From assembly GCF_000474745.1 (NCBI RefSeq), contig NZ_ASJR01000004.1, positions 1 to 55,987 on the forward strand: a DNA stretch of 55,987 nucleotides. Reading direction: 5' to 3'. The stretch's first letter is position 1. Each line of letters opens with the position of its first letter. The stretch is from Chitinivibrio alkaliphilus ACht1. GTDB lineage: Bacteria > Fibrobacterota > Chitinivibrionia > Chitinivibrionales > Chitinivibrionaceae. Below, piece by piece: positions 1 to 8,057 of the stretch. A model generated the notes under the pieces. The model did not search any database. It worked only from the letters and a program-made list of their open reading frames with translations, and was not told where the DNA came from. Made by a program: the position numbers and the translations under genes.

Positions 1-76
1 ACATGTACTTTGCAGAAAGTCAAAGATCAAATTCGGCCTAAATATACATCTCTTGTGAGGAAGAAACAATACTTTT

Positions 77-1030
77 TTATTTTCTGCTTACCCCGGCTTT
101 TCTTTTTCGTCGTTTCTCTTCATAGAGTAGGCTGTCTGCTTTAGTGAGTACCGCATTAAAAGCTCGTTCTGTGTAGTTTTCAAGAAGTGAGTAACCGATA
201 CTGCAACTGAGGGTGAAACCGTTTTCAGGGTGTGCTGTATTGTATGATGCAAAGTTTTTGCGAATCCGTTCTACGATTATTCCTATGGTTGTTGCGTCAA
301 TTTGAGATGCAAAAATGGTGAATTCATCTCCCCCTATACGACCGATAATATCTTCTTCTCGAACAGAATTTTTGAGTATTTGTGCAGTTGCTGCAATAGC
401 GGTATCCCCTGCTTTGTGACCAAGGGTATCATTTATTACTTTTAGGCCGTCAAGGTCAATAAACATGAGTCCTGCCACGGTGTTTGTTCTCTTTAATCGT
501 GCAAGCCGTGAGTAGGAGAGTGTTAAAAAACCTCGACGATTATAGAGTTTTGTTAAGTCGTCAGTTATTGAAATTTTCTGCACTTCCTTAATTAAAGAAG
601 CTCCTTTTATTGCCGTGGCGATCCCCATGCGAATAGATTCATATGCATCGATTGGAATATTTCGTTTGTATTCAAGAAGCAGGATTCCCGTTTGTTCTTT
701 ATTAAAAAATATGGGCATGTAGAGTATGGTTAAGCGTTTTGACTGGGCTTTGTCTCGATGTTCAATATGTTCAAAGGGGACTTGTTGTTCCCGGCTATCG
801 AATTCGCTGATCGTATCTCCACGAAGCTCAATGATGTTGTTTGCTGTTTGAGGGGGTAGCCATTCTTCATACTGAATTGGGGTATCGTAGAGAAAAACTT
901 GTACATACTCAAGCTTCAACGACTCTTTGACGTGGAGTAGACTTTTTGTTAATGAGTGATAGTCAAAAGAGGTGATAATATCTTCAATGAATCCACGGAG
1001 TTCCCACTGAGAAAAGACCAATTCAGTCAT
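77..1030 (-). CDS. GAF-GGDEF diguanylate cyclase (output half of a split sensor)
   Basis: Predicted diguanylate cyclase making the second messenger c-di-GMP from two GTP. The 317-residue product has a GAF-like N-terminal part (about residues 20-140) and a C-terminal GGDEF domain (about 150-317). The active-site motif GGDEF is intact at residues 233-237, and an RxxD product-inhibition site (REED, 224-227) lies five residues before it, so an active, feedback-inhibited enzyme is expected. There is no signal peptide or membrane segment. The start codon overlaps the stop of the upstream fragment as ATGA. Joining the frames across an A6 run just upstream would fuse it to the LacI-type sensor on the same strand. 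It may therefore be the catalytic end of one roughly 740-residue protein rather than a stand-alone gene. Confidence 0.9.
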   Translation of the reverse strand: MTELVFSQWELRGFIEDIITSFDYHSLTKSLLHVKESLKLEYVQVFLYDTPIQYEEWLPPQTANNIIELRGDTISEFDSREQQVPFEHIEHRDKAQSKRLTILYMPIFFNKEQTGILLLEYKRNIPIDAYESIRMGIATAIKGASLIKEVQKISITDDLTKLYNRRGFLTLSYSRLARLKRTNTVAGLMFIDLDGLKVINDTLGHKAGDTAIAATAQILKNSVREEDIIGRIGGDEFTIFASQIDATTIGIIVERIRKNFASYNTAHPENGFTLSCSIGYSLLENYTERAFNAVLTKADSLLYEEKRRKRKAGVSRK

Positions 1031-1290
1031 TTTGTTTTTTCAGAACGAACTTCAGTGGTGTTAATTATACGGTAAATTTGTTCAACCGCCTCAAATATGT
1101 CAATGGGACGTACGGTGAATAAATCGGTATATTCTACGGTGCATTGCAGGAAAAAGGTCATTACATCCCGCCAGATTGAGATATCTTTTTTTGCCCGTTG
1201 TGATCGAATAATTGCGGTATGCACTATTTGTATGAACTGCTTCTTGTCAAAGGGGGGGTGGAGAGTGCTGAGGTAAGTGACTGTATCCAC
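1027..1290 (-). CDS. Linker fragment between LacI-type sensor and GGDEF protein
   Basis: This 87-codon reading frame is probably the middle of a longer protein, not a gene of its own. Its first 20 or so codons overlap the end of the upstream sensor gene in another frame. Protein-like sequence begins right at a C7 run, where the sensor reads STPPL and this frame reads HPPFDKK. The helical segment (DISIWRDVM) resembles the linker that follows LacI-type sensor domains in sensor-GGDEF fusions known from spirochetes and relatives. It ends in an ATGA overlap with the GGDEF gene. One extra C in the C7 run would make sensor and linker continuous. No good ribosome-binding site was seen for its own ATG. 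Confidence 0.5.
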   Translation of the reverse strand: MDTVTYLSTLHPPFDKKQFIQIVHTAIIRSQRAKKDISIWRDVMTFFLQCTVEYTDLFTVRPIDIFEAVEQIYRIINTTEVRSEKTK

Positions 1291-2291
1291 GGAGAGATGG
1301 GGAGATCGATGTAGCCATTTTCAATAAAGTGAGCTGAGAGAGGATCTACACATACTGTTTGAATCGATGGCTGTATTGGTGCGGGAAGTGGGATTTTACT
1401 TTGTATGCAATTAATATTTTCCGTCGATTCTCGGGTAAGTAATTCTGCTGAGATGTAGTTGATTTTATGCTCTGTTTCTGGATGTGTACAGAGCTTTTGA
1501 AGGGCTTCGGCGGCTCGATATCCTAATTCGTCAAAGGGTTGATTTAGGGTGGTGAGAGAGGGGGTAGAGTTTTGTGATATGTCAGAATTGTCAAACCCTC
1601 CAAGAAGCACATCGTCGGGGACAGAGATTGTGTGTCTGTCAAGGGCTTGGAGGGCACCTAGGGCGGTATCATCATCCACCGCTGCTATGGCATCAAAATC
1701 TGCTCCTCTCTTGAGGAGTTGTTCCACTGCTTCTTCGCCTTCTTCTACACTGAATTGACAGTTCCTAATAACGAGTTTTTCCGAAAAGGGAATACGGAAC
1801 TCCTGCAATGCTCGCATATAGCCTGCAAATCGTGCCTGTGCTTCTTCGTGGTCGTCGGGGCCGCAAAGAAAGGCAATTTTTTGTTTTTTACAATCCGTGA
1901 TGAGGTGGCGGACAAGGTGGTATGTTCCTGCTTCGTTGTCGGTGAGAAAGGCTGTTTCTCCAGGGCATGAAGAAGCTATGGATACGCGTGGTATGCAGGG
2001 GATTGAGTCAATAAACTCCATGAGAGTGGCATTACCGATATCCTCAGCAATAAAGCCTCCTAAATAGATGAGGCCATCAAGCTTTGTATTGGTTCGTATG
2101 GCATCAAAAATTACTTTATAATGTTCTTCAAGTTTTCCGGTTTTTTGTTGGAATACGGAGATATAGGCTGTGACATCAATATTGTTTTGTCTGCAGAATC
2201 GTTCTATGCCCTTCCAGACACGGTGTTGTCCCGGTTCTTCAATCGTTGAAAGAAGCACTCCAAAATTGAGGCGTTCTATCGATTTCTTCAT
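1224..2291 (-). CDS. LacI/PBP1-type ligand-sensing protein lacking DNA-binding domain (frameshifted C-terminus)
   Basis: The 355-residue product matches the type-1 periplasmic-binding fold of LacI/GalR regulators. Signature stretches include GLIYLGG, IAFLCGPDDHEEAQAR, DAIAAVDDDTALGAL and VLLGGFDNSD. It starts directly with the sensing fold (NFGVLLST), with no helix-turn-helix and no signal peptide, so it is a cytoplasmic ligand sensor rather than a repressor. The last dozen residues (after STPP) are a frame-shifted tail rich in Ser and Thr. The natural continuation lies in the neighbouring frame after a C7 run at 1252-1258. The likely intact product is sensor-linker-GAF-GGDEF, coupling an unknown small ligand to c-di-GMP synthesis. 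A GGTAGGGG stretch precedes the start. Confidence 0.8.
   Translation of the reverse strand: MKKSIERLNFGVLLSTIEEPGQHRVWKGIERFCRQNNIDVTAYISVFQQKTGKLEEHYKVIFDAIRTNTKLDGLIYLGGFIAEDIGNATLMEFIDSIPCIPRVSIASSCPGETAFLTDNEAGTYHLVRHLITDCKKQKIAFLCGPDDHEEAQARFAGYMRALQEFRIPFSEKLVIRNCQFSVEEGEEAVEQLLKRGADFDAIAAVDDDTALGALQALDRHTISVPDDVLLGGFDNSDISQNSTPSLTTLNQPFDELGYRAAEALQKLCTHPETEHKINYISAELLTRESTENINCIQSKIPLPAPIQPSIQTVCVDPLSAHFIENGYIDLPISPWIQSLTSALSTPPLTRSSSYK
1252..1258 (-). other. C7 homopolymer at a reading-frame break
   Basis: Read on the minus strand, seven Cs follow codon ACC in the sensor frame. Seven Cs send the frame to a stop at 1224. Eight would continue into the linker frame (TPPFDKK). In the zero frame the site reads C CCC CCT, which fits the X XXY YYZ pattern for -1 ribosomal slippage. 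The alternatives are a base-call error, a true indel or a slippage site. Confidence 0.75.
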
Positions 2292-2392
2292 ATCCCCTAC
2301 CCGTTTTGTATAAGACTGTACATCGTATATAGGGTATAGTATTTACGGGAAAATGCATGGTTTTTCTGTTCTTGAGCAGGATTCTGTACTAT

Positions 2393-2410
2393 GGGAGGCA
2401 GGGGCCTCCC
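2393..2410 (-). terminator. GC-rich hairpin after the YjfB-like gene
   Basis: A perfect 7-bp stem (GGGAGGC / GCCTCCC) with a 4-base loop lies about 8 bases past the stop of the small motility gene. No U-tract follows on the minus strand, so intrinsic termination is uncertain. It also sits upstream of the LacI-type sensor gene. Confidence 0.35.
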
Positions 2411-2417
2411 CACGAAA

Positions 2418-2594
2418 TTAGCCTTGAAGATCGATCTGGGTGCCTTGGTTTGGCATGTTTGCAGACTGCGGCATCGCACGCAGAAGATTCGCTGCTGTTG
2501 TTTCTGCGCTGTCTATGGCTGTCTTTTGGAGACGGCTGTTGATTTCAACCGCAAGACGTGCTTGATTTACTCCACCAACAGATACATCGCTCAT
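2418..2594 (-). CDS. YjfB-family putative motility protein
   Basis: Small acidic protein of 58 residues, read from the ATG at 2594, which has GGGAG six bases upstream. The C-terminus (LLRAMPQSANMPNQGTQIDL) matches the conserved end of the YjfB putative-motility family (PF14070), whose members are about 60 residues long and end in a GxxIDI/L motif. The biochemical role of the family is unknown; membership rests on recognition of this pattern. An ATG at 2615 is in frame but lies only about 7 bases past the predicted transcription start of a sigma-28-type promoter (2629-2655), so 2594 is preferred. Its own flagellar-class promoter supports a role in motility. It is transcribed away from the end of the radical SAM gene. 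Confidence 0.75.
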   Translation of the reverse strand: MSDVSVGGVNQARLAVEINSRLQKTAIDSAETTAANLLRAMPQSANMPNQGTQIDLQG

Positions 2595-2628
2595 AAAATA
2601 CTCCCGGTTATACATTTACTCTCCCCAT

Positions 2629-2655
2629 ATATCGGCAGAAAGAAGTAATTCTTTA
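2629..2655 (-). promoter_or_regulatory. Sigma-28 (FliA-type) promoter for the YjfB-like gene
   Basis: On the minus strand TAAAGAAT, 11 bases, then GCCGATAT. The E. coli FliA consensus is TAAAGTTT-N11-GCCGATAA, so the match is 6/8 and 7/8 with exact spacing. The -35 element overlaps the stop codon of the radical SAM gene. The expected start point near 2622 gives a leader of about 28 bases to the ATG at 2594. Confidence 0.7.
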
Positions 2656-3618
2656 TCTATTAAAGGGAAAATCTTTCAGATATTTCTGTAAAAAATACCT
2701 CCCCTTCGCGGCAAGGCTCTGTAGGAAAAGGGAGTCGTATCGGTAGAGATAGGAGGGGTCGAAGTAACAATTAATGTGGCATCCGGAACAATAGGGGTGT
2801 GAGCCTTCTGTTACCAGATATGCGTGCCGCTTATACGATGCATAGGCCGTCGAAAGATCGGGGGTGATTGGTATGGCGGTTTCTTTGTTGTGGTAGCAGG
2901 GTAAGGCGAGGGTGTTATCCGGGAGAATAACCACGGTAGATTGCACTGCTTTACAGCGAGGCGCTGTTGTGGAGTTGCCCCCCCTTTGTCTGAGGGTGAG
3001 GTGGGCTTTGTTTAGGTATACGCGAGGATGTTTTGCCCATTGTAGAGCATATTCATGGGTGCTTGCACTGACGGGGTCATGGCCGGTATCTGAAAAGACA
3101 GGATCCAGAATAAGCATGAGTTTTTTTTCTTCGCAGAGCGAGATAACTCCCTTCAGTGAGTGAATGTTTTCATTGGTATAGGTAAAGAGGATATCCGGCT
3201 TCATCTTGTGAGCACAAGCGATATCAATAGCTTCCAGCACAGAGTGATAGGACCTGACGCCTCGAAGCATGTCGTGTTCTTCTGCCGTATCTGAATCAAG
3301 GCTGAAATGGAGAAGGTCTATTTTACCGATGAGTTGAGATACTCGTTTTTTAAAGAGAAGAGTATTTGTGGTTACGGAGGTTATAAGCCCTTCTTCTTTT
3401 GCCGCAGATAAAAAAAGAGGAAGGTCTTTATGGAGGAGTGGTTCTCCTCCAGTAAAATCGACAAAGCGACACCCGACTTTGCGTGCCTCTCTAATATTGG
3501 AAAGTACGTGAGACGGATTTGCGTATTGGGGTGATTTTTTCTTCCATATGTTACAGAACGTACATTTTGCATTACATGCTTCAGTAATATAGTAGTGGAG
3601 TAGGAGTGGTTTCTTCAT
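2653..3618 (-). CDS. Radical SAM protein with SPASM-like C-terminal cysteines
   Basis: A 321-residue radical S-adenosylmethionine enzyme. The [4Fe-4S]-binding CxxxCxxC motif is at residues 15-22 (CNAKCTFC), followed by the GGEP motif (about 57-60) that contacts the SAM amino group. Further cysteines cluster in the C-terminal third (RCK, PCYHN, and YCSGCHINC), as in SPASM/Twitch-type auxiliary-cluster domains, so more than one iron-sulfur cluster is likely. The substrate cannot be told. The short core and lack of a peptide-precursor gene nearby argue against a confident RiPP-maturase call. GAGG lies eight bases before the ATG. It starts 11 bases after the patatin-like gene ends, on the same strand, so the two may be co-transcribed. 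Confidence 0.8.
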   Translation of the reverse strand: MKKPLLLHYYITEACNAKCTFCNIWKKKSPQYANPSHVLSNIREARKVGCRFVDFTGGEPLLHKDLPLFLSAAKEEGLITSVTTNTLLFKKRVSQLIGKIDLLHFSLDSDTAEEHDMLRGVRSYHSVLEAIDIACAHKMKPDILFTYTNENIHSLKGVISLCEEKKLMLILDPVFSDTGHDPVSASTHEYALQWAKHPRVYLNKAHLTLRQRGGNSTTAPRCKAVQSTVVILPDNTLALPCYHNKETAIPITPDLSTAYASYKRHAYLVTEGSHPYCSGCHINCYFDPSYLYRYDSLFLQSLAAKGRYFLQKYLKDFPFNR

Positions 3619-3629
3619 AGTAATCCTCT

Positions 3630-5876
3630 TTAAAAGCTATGGCCGAGGGAAAACCGAATGAGCGATGAGGGAATGGTTTTTGTTTCTTCCGGCAAGTTGT
3701 TTTTCAGTAGGGTTGCCCAAGAAAATCGCACGGGTCCTACGGGGGTGTCAAGGGATAATTCTGTTTCAATTCCGAGAGATTTTTGTTCCGCTAATTCTCG
3801 TGGTGTTCTACTTGTTCCAGCATCCCAGAGGGATAGTATATCGAGATAATTGCTGAGATAGAAATCACTGTCTCTTAGCCGGAGTCGTTTTTTAAAGGTG
3901 AGGAGTAGCGCCTTATCTATGGAGAGGGCGTTGTCTTCAAGGCCTGCCAAGGGAAGGGTTATGTTGACATCGGAGGGAGTGTGAAGCCTTCGGTGGCGAC
4001 TGCCTCCGAGGTAATTGCTGTTGGTGATGGTTGGGGTTTGGTCTACCCAGAGATATTCGAGGCTTGGTATAAAAACCACGTGCTCATTTGGGAAGGAAAA
4101 GGCGCGTGTGTGGTTGCCCGCAAACAGAAGGGATGAAGAGGGGAGATTGAGATTGCGTGCACCGGAAATAAGCCAAAAAACATGTCTGCTTCCCGTAGTA
4201 GAAAAGGGCTCCTTGTCAAGGGTTTCTGCAATGAGGGAGCCCCAAAAGTAGGTGTGGAAATTATTGTCAAGGGCAGGGATCTGGATGTCTGTGCTGCGGG
4301 AGATTGTGGCAGATTCAAATTTAACACCTCCAAGGCATTGTATGGTGTTGTTGAAATCGAGCCCGCCGGAGAAAAGAAACCCCAATTTTGAAATGCGGGT
4401 TTCATCGTAGGATACCAAGCTGAGGGTATCATGGCGATCACTATCGGTGACTATGGTGTCTCGTTCGCTATGTCGAATAATGTCTTTTGCACTGAGATAG
4501 CTTTGGAAAATATAATCGTTGCGAACCTGCGTTGCCACGGGAAGACTTCCCATGATGTTCAGGGCGTATTTCTCCCGGTGTTTTCCATATTGGATATAGG
4601 CTTGTATTTTTGTTCCAACGCCCCAAAGATTGCCTATTTCGGGAGCAAGGAAAAATTCTGCGTTGTAGTAGTTGTCCACACGGCTTCCAAAAGAAAGACG
4701 GAGACGCTTCTTTTCTTCTACTTCGATGAGGAGGGTGTCGGATTCAGCATACACATTTACTGTGGAGAAAAGCCCTGTTCCGTAAATGGTATTTATGCTA
4801 TGCTCAATACCTTCTGGTGAGAGGGTGTCCCCTTTCTGAATATGGGAGTGTCGTGTGATAAATCCATCTCGGGTGTTTGTATTACCCAGAACATGAATGG
4901 TTTCTATGGGAACGGGGCTCTTTTTTGCTGTCGTGTCTTTATCTTGGGCGAAACCTAAGGCTGGGAAGTCGGTTTTCAAAGCTTCGGCCGTTTTTCTATA
5001 GGTGAGATCTATGTATTGAAATATGTCTCCAGCTTCACGGTGTGACTGGCTTTCTGCGGGGGCATGTATTAAAAGATCTGCTCGTTTTCTTCGTTTTTGT
5101 TTTCGCGCCTCTATGGTATGACCCACAACTTGCAATCCAATATTTATGGGGCTGTTGAGATCCTCTGCAGTAAAGAGCGGTGAGGTTGCATCTGAAGCTA
5201 TAACAAAGTCATCATCTCCAATGTATTCGGGTAAGATGGGAAGGTTATCGGTGATACCGCCGTCTATGAGGAGGGTTCCTTCATGGGGTACCGGGGCAAA
5301 GGCGAGAGGGACTGATGCCGAGGCCTTAATCGCTTTTACGAGATTTCCTTCAGAAAACACAACACTTTCACCGGTGAGTAGGTCACTGGCAACCACCCGT
5401 ATGGGTATCGGTAATTTGTCGAAGTTGCCTGAAGCAGATTGCAGTTTCGGGGCAATGAAGGGGGATAGTTTTGTGTAGATTACTTGTGCTTCAAGAAGGG
5501 AAGAGGGCATTTGGGGGCGGAAGTCAGAGCCAAATTGAAGGGTGAATATTGGGGTGGGACTGAGGTGTTTTTGTGGTATGGGTATATACTGTTGCTGGGG
5601 TATATTACGGATTTCATTACGGAGATCGGTGTTTTGGAGTATGTATAAAATCTCATGGCTGCTGTAGCCTGCAGCGTAGAGGCCGCCAATAATGGCTCCC
5701 ATACTTGTTGCAATGATGAGGTCTGGTTGTATGTCTGCTTCTTCCAAGGCGCGAATTACCCCGATGTGAGCAAAGCCGCGTGTGCCCCCACCGCTTAAGA
5801 CCAGCACGGTTTGTGCGGAAGCAGATAGAGAGAAGGAGAGTATGAGAATATACATGAGTAAATGGTAGAGTTTCAT
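3630..5876 (-). CDS. Patatin-like phospholipase fused to POTRA and outer-membrane barrel (PlpD-like)
   Basis: A 748-residue protein: signal peptide (1-21, cleavage near SASA/Q), patatin-type phospholipase domain (about 23-300), one POTRA domain (about 325-395) and a C-terminal beta-barrel of the Omp85/BamA type. The oxyanion loop GGGTRG (29-34), catalytic Ser58 (ATSMG) and catalytic Asp205 (DGG) are present. The first glycine of the usual GxSxG elbow is Ala56. This order is that of type Vd autotransporters such as PlpD, which display or release a lipase through their own barrel. The barrel tail ends with Phe (GHSF), as expected for BAM recognition. The start at 5876 is chosen because the signal peptide begins there and GGGGAG lies upstream; the frame extends 16 codons further up. 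Confidence 0.88.
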   Translation of the reverse strand: MKLYHLLMYILILSFSLSASAQTVLVLSGGGTRGFAHIGVIRALEEADIQPDLIIATSMGAIIGGLYAAGYSSHEILYILQNTDLRNEIRNIPQQQYIPIPQKHLSPTPIFTLQFGSDFRPQMPSSLLEAQVIYTKLSPFIAPKLQSASGNFDKLPIPIRVVASDLLTGESVVFSEGNLVKAIKASASVPLAFAPVPHEGTLLIDGGITDNLPILPEYIGDDDFVIASDATSPLFTAEDLNSPINIGLQVVGHTIEARKQKRRKRADLLIHAPAESQSHREAGDIFQYIDLTYRKTAEALKTDFPALGFAQDKDTTAKKSPVPIETIHVLGNTNTRDGFITRHSHIQKGDTLSPEGIEHSINTIYGTGLFSTVNVYAESDTLLIEVEEKKRLRLSFGSRVDNYYNAEFFLAPEIGNLWGVGTKIQAYIQYGKHREKYALNIMGSLPVATQVRNDYIFQSYLSAKDIIRHSERDTIVTDSDRHDTLSLVSYDETRISKLGFLFSGGLDFNNTIQCLGGVKFESATISRSTDIQIPALDNNFHTYFWGSLIAETLDKEPFSTTGSRHVFWLISGARNLNLPSSSLLFAGNHTRAFSFPNEHVVFIPSLEYLWVDQTPTITNSNYLGGSRHRRLHTPSDVNITLPLAGLEDNALSIDKALLLTFKKRLRLRDSDFYLSNYLDILSLWDAGTSRTPRELAEQKSLGIETELSLDTPVGPVRFSWATLLKNNLPEETKTIPSSLIRFSLGHSF

Positions 5877-5947
5877 AGATAGTAGTCTCCCCTCTTTTCC
5901 AATAATATAAATTATTTGTATCATCTTGTTTCATATTCACTGTGCCT

Positions 5948-7477
5948 ATGAGAAAATCAATACAATTTTGGGGAATGATTTTTCTTTGTTCGATGCATAT
6001 TGCCGGGGTGGAAATTCCCCAAACGCTTGATGATGTACATCTTCTGTATCGGGAGGGGGTACTCTCTGCTGAAGATGCGGAGCGCTATGAAGATCTCATA
6101 TTGACACCGCTTATACCCTCGAAAGAAGGATGGGAACGTCTTTTAGCGCTTTCGTCTTTTTCTGTCAGCACAGAACTTCCAAGTGCGACGACCGTGGCTC
6201 TGTACATTGACCATGCAGAAAAACACGAGGATGATTTTTTTTCAAGATACCCAGAGTTATACCCCTATGCGCATCTTATCGATCTTACCGCGCAACCGCA
6301 CTTGTTTTCAGGAGATGTACGGCTAACACACCGGCAGAATCCTTATTATGGCCATCGGGGCGGGCGTATTTCTGGAAAAGTGCAGGTTGACGAAAAACTG
6401 GAGTTGCAAGCAAGTCTTGCCGCAACGGACACGTCGGTGTATTGGCATGAGCGAGCCCTTGTGACAACGCCTTCTTCGAAGTGTTCCCTCAGTATTGGTT
6501 CCTATACTCTTCCGCCAAACCCCTTAGTATGGGGAGACTTATCCAAATCATCCCGCACTGCCGCCACAGGATCATTCCTCACTCCCTACCGAGCAATGTG
6601 GAACGGGGTTTCCTTTTTTCATGCTGGAAGGCACGGGCCCTCTCGGGTCTTTGTGCACAGCCGTGGTTCGGGCATACTCGGTGGTGCCATGAGTAGCTAT
6701 GAAACTTCTTCTGCAGAGTATGGTGTTGGTGCATTTGGTGGATCGCTTCCTGGTTCAGGGGTACTTTTTGTTCGAAGAGAAACATCGCGCGGTCGTATGG
6801 ATTTGGTATTAACAGAGGAGAAGCGGTGGGCCTTTTGGGGGGAGTTTCGCAATAGCAGGGGTGCGCGTTCCGGCCATACTGCAGTGTCGTTTGTACAGGA
6901 GGGGTATTATGCACCCTTTGCTACGCAGTATACAACGCTGAAACGAGTGCGCCCTCAGAATGATCAGGCGGGGTTTATAGAACATCGAGGACAATATCGC
7001 ACGGGAGTGGTTCGTTTGTATCGCCATATTGTACTCGCCTTTTCCGAAGCTGCACAGTATCAAAGCATCCTTGGAGGAGTAACCGTATATTCTCCTTTGT
7101 ACCTTCGAACGTCTCTTGCACGCACCTACGAAACGGTACGTGATGTATCGGTGCGGCTTACGTGGGAGAAGGAGGGGCGTTGGAGCCCCCTGGAGTGGAT
7201 GGATGTGATTTTCCGAGCTTCTCAGAGATATGAGTATACACGATGGGTTCGAGCCTTTCTTCGTCAAGAGATTCGCCTGCATTTGGATCAAATGCAGGCA
7301 ACGGGCACCTTGTTTTTTCGCCAGCAGGTTTGGCGAGATAGAATTATGCCATACGTCGGCATTGGGCTGAGACGGGAGGGGTCTCACGGTGGGTATGGTT
7401 TTCGAGTGCAGGGGCCCCCGGGAAAAGATTTTATATCACGAGGAGTTATCCATGGGAATTTTAGTTATTCTTTTTAG
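5948..7477 (+). CDS. Putative outer-membrane protein, unknown function
   Basis: A 509-residue protein with an N-terminal signal peptide (about residues 1-18, ending near HIAGVE). Then comes a helical segment of about 80 residues (TLDDVHLLYREGVLS, acidic and amphipathic), then a long region of alternating hydrophobic and aromatic residues with many Gly and Arg, typical of a beta-barrel, ending NFSYSF with a terminal Phe. The N-terminal helices loosely recall helix-hairpin-helix modules of ComEA-like proteins, but this is weak. No family is recognised with confidence. A GTG two codons upstream (5942) is an alternative start; neither has a clear ribosome-binding site. It is divergent from the patatin-barrel gene and overlaps the next lipoprotein gene by 26 bases. 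Confidence 0.65.
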   Translation: MRKSIQFWGMIFLCSMHIAGVEIPQTLDDVHLLYREGVLSAEDAERYEDLILTPLIPSKEGWERLLALSSFSVSTELPSATTVALYIDHAEKHEDDFFSRYPELYPYAHLIDLTAQPHLFSGDVRLTHRQNPYYGHRGGRISGKVQVDEKLELQASLAATDTSVYWHERALVTTPSSKCSLSIGSYTLPPNPLVWGDLSKSSRTAATGSFLTPYRAMWNGVSFFHAGRHGPSRVFVHSRGSGILGGAMSSYETSSAEYGVGAFGGSLPGSGVLFVRRETSRGRMDLVLTEEKRWAFWGEFRNSRGARSGHTAVSFVQEGYYAPFATQYTTLKRVRPQNDQAGFIEHRGQYRTGVVRLYRHIVLAFSEAAQYQSILGGVTVYSPLYLRTSLARTYETVRDVSVRLTWEKEGRWSPLEWMDVIFRASQRYEYTRWVRAFLRQEIRLHLDQMQATGTLFFRQQVWRDRIMPYVGIGLRREGSHGGYGFRVQGPPGKDFISRGVIHGNFSYSF

Positions 7478-8054
7478 TTGCATGTTTCTCTATTCTTGTG
7501 CCCTTGAGGAGTATCCTCGCCGCACGGAGAATGCCTCTTTTACCGTATATGTTGACTCTCAGAGTATTTTTGTACAGGTCCTCATGGAGGAGAATGAATT
7601 TATCTTTTCTCCTGATACAACCGGATGGGATTCAGATAGTCTTTCTAAAGAAACAGACACCTTTTTTGCTATCGGTGGTGATACTTTATTGGCTTGTTCT
7701 GCTTCGGAGAAATATGATCAGTATCCTTTTTCCATTCATTGTCATAGCGGAATCATTCTCGCCTCAATATGTCTTGATTCAATAGTCGTTGTTGTTCCCA
7801 TTGGATATGATTCCGGTCGGCGGGATACTCTTCCACGAGGTGATGTCTACATTACTCCAGCAAAACACACCATGGTACCAGTTTCACTTCTGTATGAATT
7901 GGCGCCATCCCATGTTCTCATACCGGCCCGAGGTCCCCATGATTTATATGAGCATCTTCTTACGGCAATGAGTTCCGTGGGGGGAGTCGTCCATCCCATA
8001 CGAACAAGGCAGTACTCCTTTACCAGTGATGGATACTCTCTGTATTGGGAGTAG
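7452..8054 (+). CDS. Putative lipoprotein, unknown function
   Basis: A 200-residue protein starting at the ATG at 7452, which has AGGAG seven bases upstream. The N-terminus is a type II signal sequence with lipobox LYSC (Cys16), so it should be lipidated and anchored in the membrane. The mature part is acidic and beta-rich with no recognised domain. It starts inside the last codons of the preceding envelope gene, suggesting translational coupling and a shared role at the cell surface. A longer in-frame reading from 7389 exists, but its extra residues do not look like a signal and lie within the upstream gene. Confidence 0.7.
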   Translation: MGILVILFSCMFLYSCALEEYPRRTENASFTVYVDSQSIFVQVLMEENEFIFSPDTTGWDSDSLSKETDTFFAIGGDTLLACSASEKYDQYPFSIHCHSGIILASICLDSIVVVVPIGYDSGRRDTLPRGDVYITPAKHTMVPVSLLYELAPSHVLIPARGPHDLYEHLLTAMSSVGGVVHPIRTRQYSFTSDGYSLYWE

Positions 8055-8057
8055 TGC

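Noticed and set aside
1-141. A plus-strand open frame that could be the end of an upstream gene
   Set aside because: It has no stop until inside the GGDEF gene and no clear family sequence. With only 76 bases outside the GGDEF gene it cannot be judged.
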